Assembly: GCA_023423285.1 (NCBI GenBank) | Contig: JAFAFV010000042.1 | Location: 1-20,774 of the forward strand | Reading direction: 5' to 3' | Origin: Bacteroidota bacterium | GTDB lineage: Bacteria > Bacteroidota > Bacteroidia > Chitinophagales > Chitinophagaceae | Length of the DNA stretch: 20,774 nucleotides | In this document: positions 20,402 to 20,774 of the stretch, piece by piece | How positions within the stretch are numbered: position 1 is the stretch's first letter | How the letters are laid out: every line of letters begins with the position of its first letter | Position numbers and translations under genes: made by a program | The notes under the pieces: generated by a model | Database searches by the model: none | What the model was told of the DNA's origin: nothing | Seen by the model: the letters and a program-made list of their open reading frames with translations, nothing else

Positions 20402-20774
20402 TTATTTCTTAACCATCTTCAGGTTAATTTCATTTTTTATATCCATTGGTATCTCCTGTCCCATCATTTCCATTTTACCTTTAAGGTTTTGAATAATTTC
20501 AGATTCTTTGACTGTACCGGAAGTTTCGTCAACTACAAATCTGCCCTGCTGATCACCTGTAAGGTTTACCTGCATTTCCATACCGTTTGATTCCAAGCTT
20601 TGGGGGCCATCAGTAGTTACTGCTCCGTTTACATCTATATAAGCCAGGCCGTTTTCTACTTTGATCAGTTTATAATTGTTATCCGAAACGATCATGTACG
20701 GCTTTGCAACAGTAACAGCTTTTTTCCATGTATCTCCCGATTTTACGGGCTTGTCAGGAAAAAAATTTAAAGAT
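20402..20774 (-). CDS. DUF6263-like protein, C-terminal fragment
   Basis: The reverse-strand frame stays open from its stop at 20402 to the right edge of the window, giving 124 residues. The ATG at 20695 is internal: upstream codons continue as FFPDKPVKSGDTWKKAV. The pattern of PDKPVKSGDTW, then NGLAYIDVNGAV, GDQQGRFVVDETSGTVKES and a methionine-rich end (GKMEMMGQEIPMDIKNEINLKMVKK) resembles the DUF6263 group of secreted Bacteroidota proteins, which have no known function. The beta-strand-rich sequence with alternating polar residues fits an exported protein, but the N-terminus and any signal peptide lie outside the window. It is convergent with the TIM-barrel-like lipoprotein gene across a shared terminator. 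Confidence 0.7.
   Translation of the reverse strand, partial: SLNFFPDKPVKSGDTWKKAVTVAKPYMIVSDNNYKLIKVENGLAYIDVNGAVTTDGPQSLESNGMEMQVNLTGDQQGRFVVDETSGTVKESEIIQNLKGKMEMMGQEIPMDIKNEINLKMVKK

Overview
This window reads as ordinary chromosomal DNA from a member of the Bacteroidota, most likely Chitinophagaceae or a close relative. The evidence is protein style (a LolE-like permease, a LytTR regulator paired with a LytS-type kinase, a vSGLT-like symporter), AT-rich leaders with few Shine-Dalgarno sequences, and several matches to the Bacteroidota -7 promoter box TAnnTTTG. Genes are densely packed on both strands. No tRNA, rRNA, CRISPR array, transposase or phage gene is visible, and no gene-free stretch exceeds 300 bases.

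Layout, left to right. Positions 1-329 (-) hold the start of an RND/MMPL-type exporter cut by the window edge. recO follows (446-1204, +). Positions 1303-3178 (+) form an envelope-stress operon: ECF sigma factor, small one-TM putative anti-sigma protein, membrane-anchored Spy/CpxP-like protein and a secreted helical protein, closed by a hairpin at 3203-3220. A Cof-type HAD phosphatase (-) and the pair rbfA / LolC-LolE-like permease (-) come next. rbfA is divergent from an MsbA-like ABC exporter (5759-7567, +) across a near-perfect palindrome carrying a -7-like box on each strand. The exporter faces a convergent regulatory operon transcribed leftwards: LiaF-like membrane protein (10468-9659), a possible 34-codon ORF, LytS-type histidine kinase and LytTR response regulator.

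Positions 10644-12871 hold adenine deaminase (-) flanked by two small, acidic, probably disordered proteins (+). Then come a cysteine-containing lipoprotein (-) and an S4-domain RNA-binding protein with trmD (-). araB (+) converges with a vSGLT-like sodium/sugar symporter (-) at a strong hairpin terminator. An EcsC-family protein (+) and a conserved lipoprotein with TIM-barrel-like motifs (+) follow. A DUF6263-like protein (-), cut by the right edge, ends the window.

The genes fall into three themes: envelope sensing and maintenance (sigma operon, LiaF/LytS/LytTR operon, lipoproteins, LolE-like and MsbA-like transporters), translation and RNA maturation (rbfA, trmD, S4 protein), and purine or pentose use (ade, araB plus symporter). 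I see no clear defence, mobile or biosynthetic system. The best leads for something undescribed are the 34-codon ORF before the kinase, the two disordered proteins around ade, the sigma/Spy-like operon with a probably leaderless GTG start, the palindromic divergent promoter, and the uncharacterised TIM-barrel-like lipoprotein.
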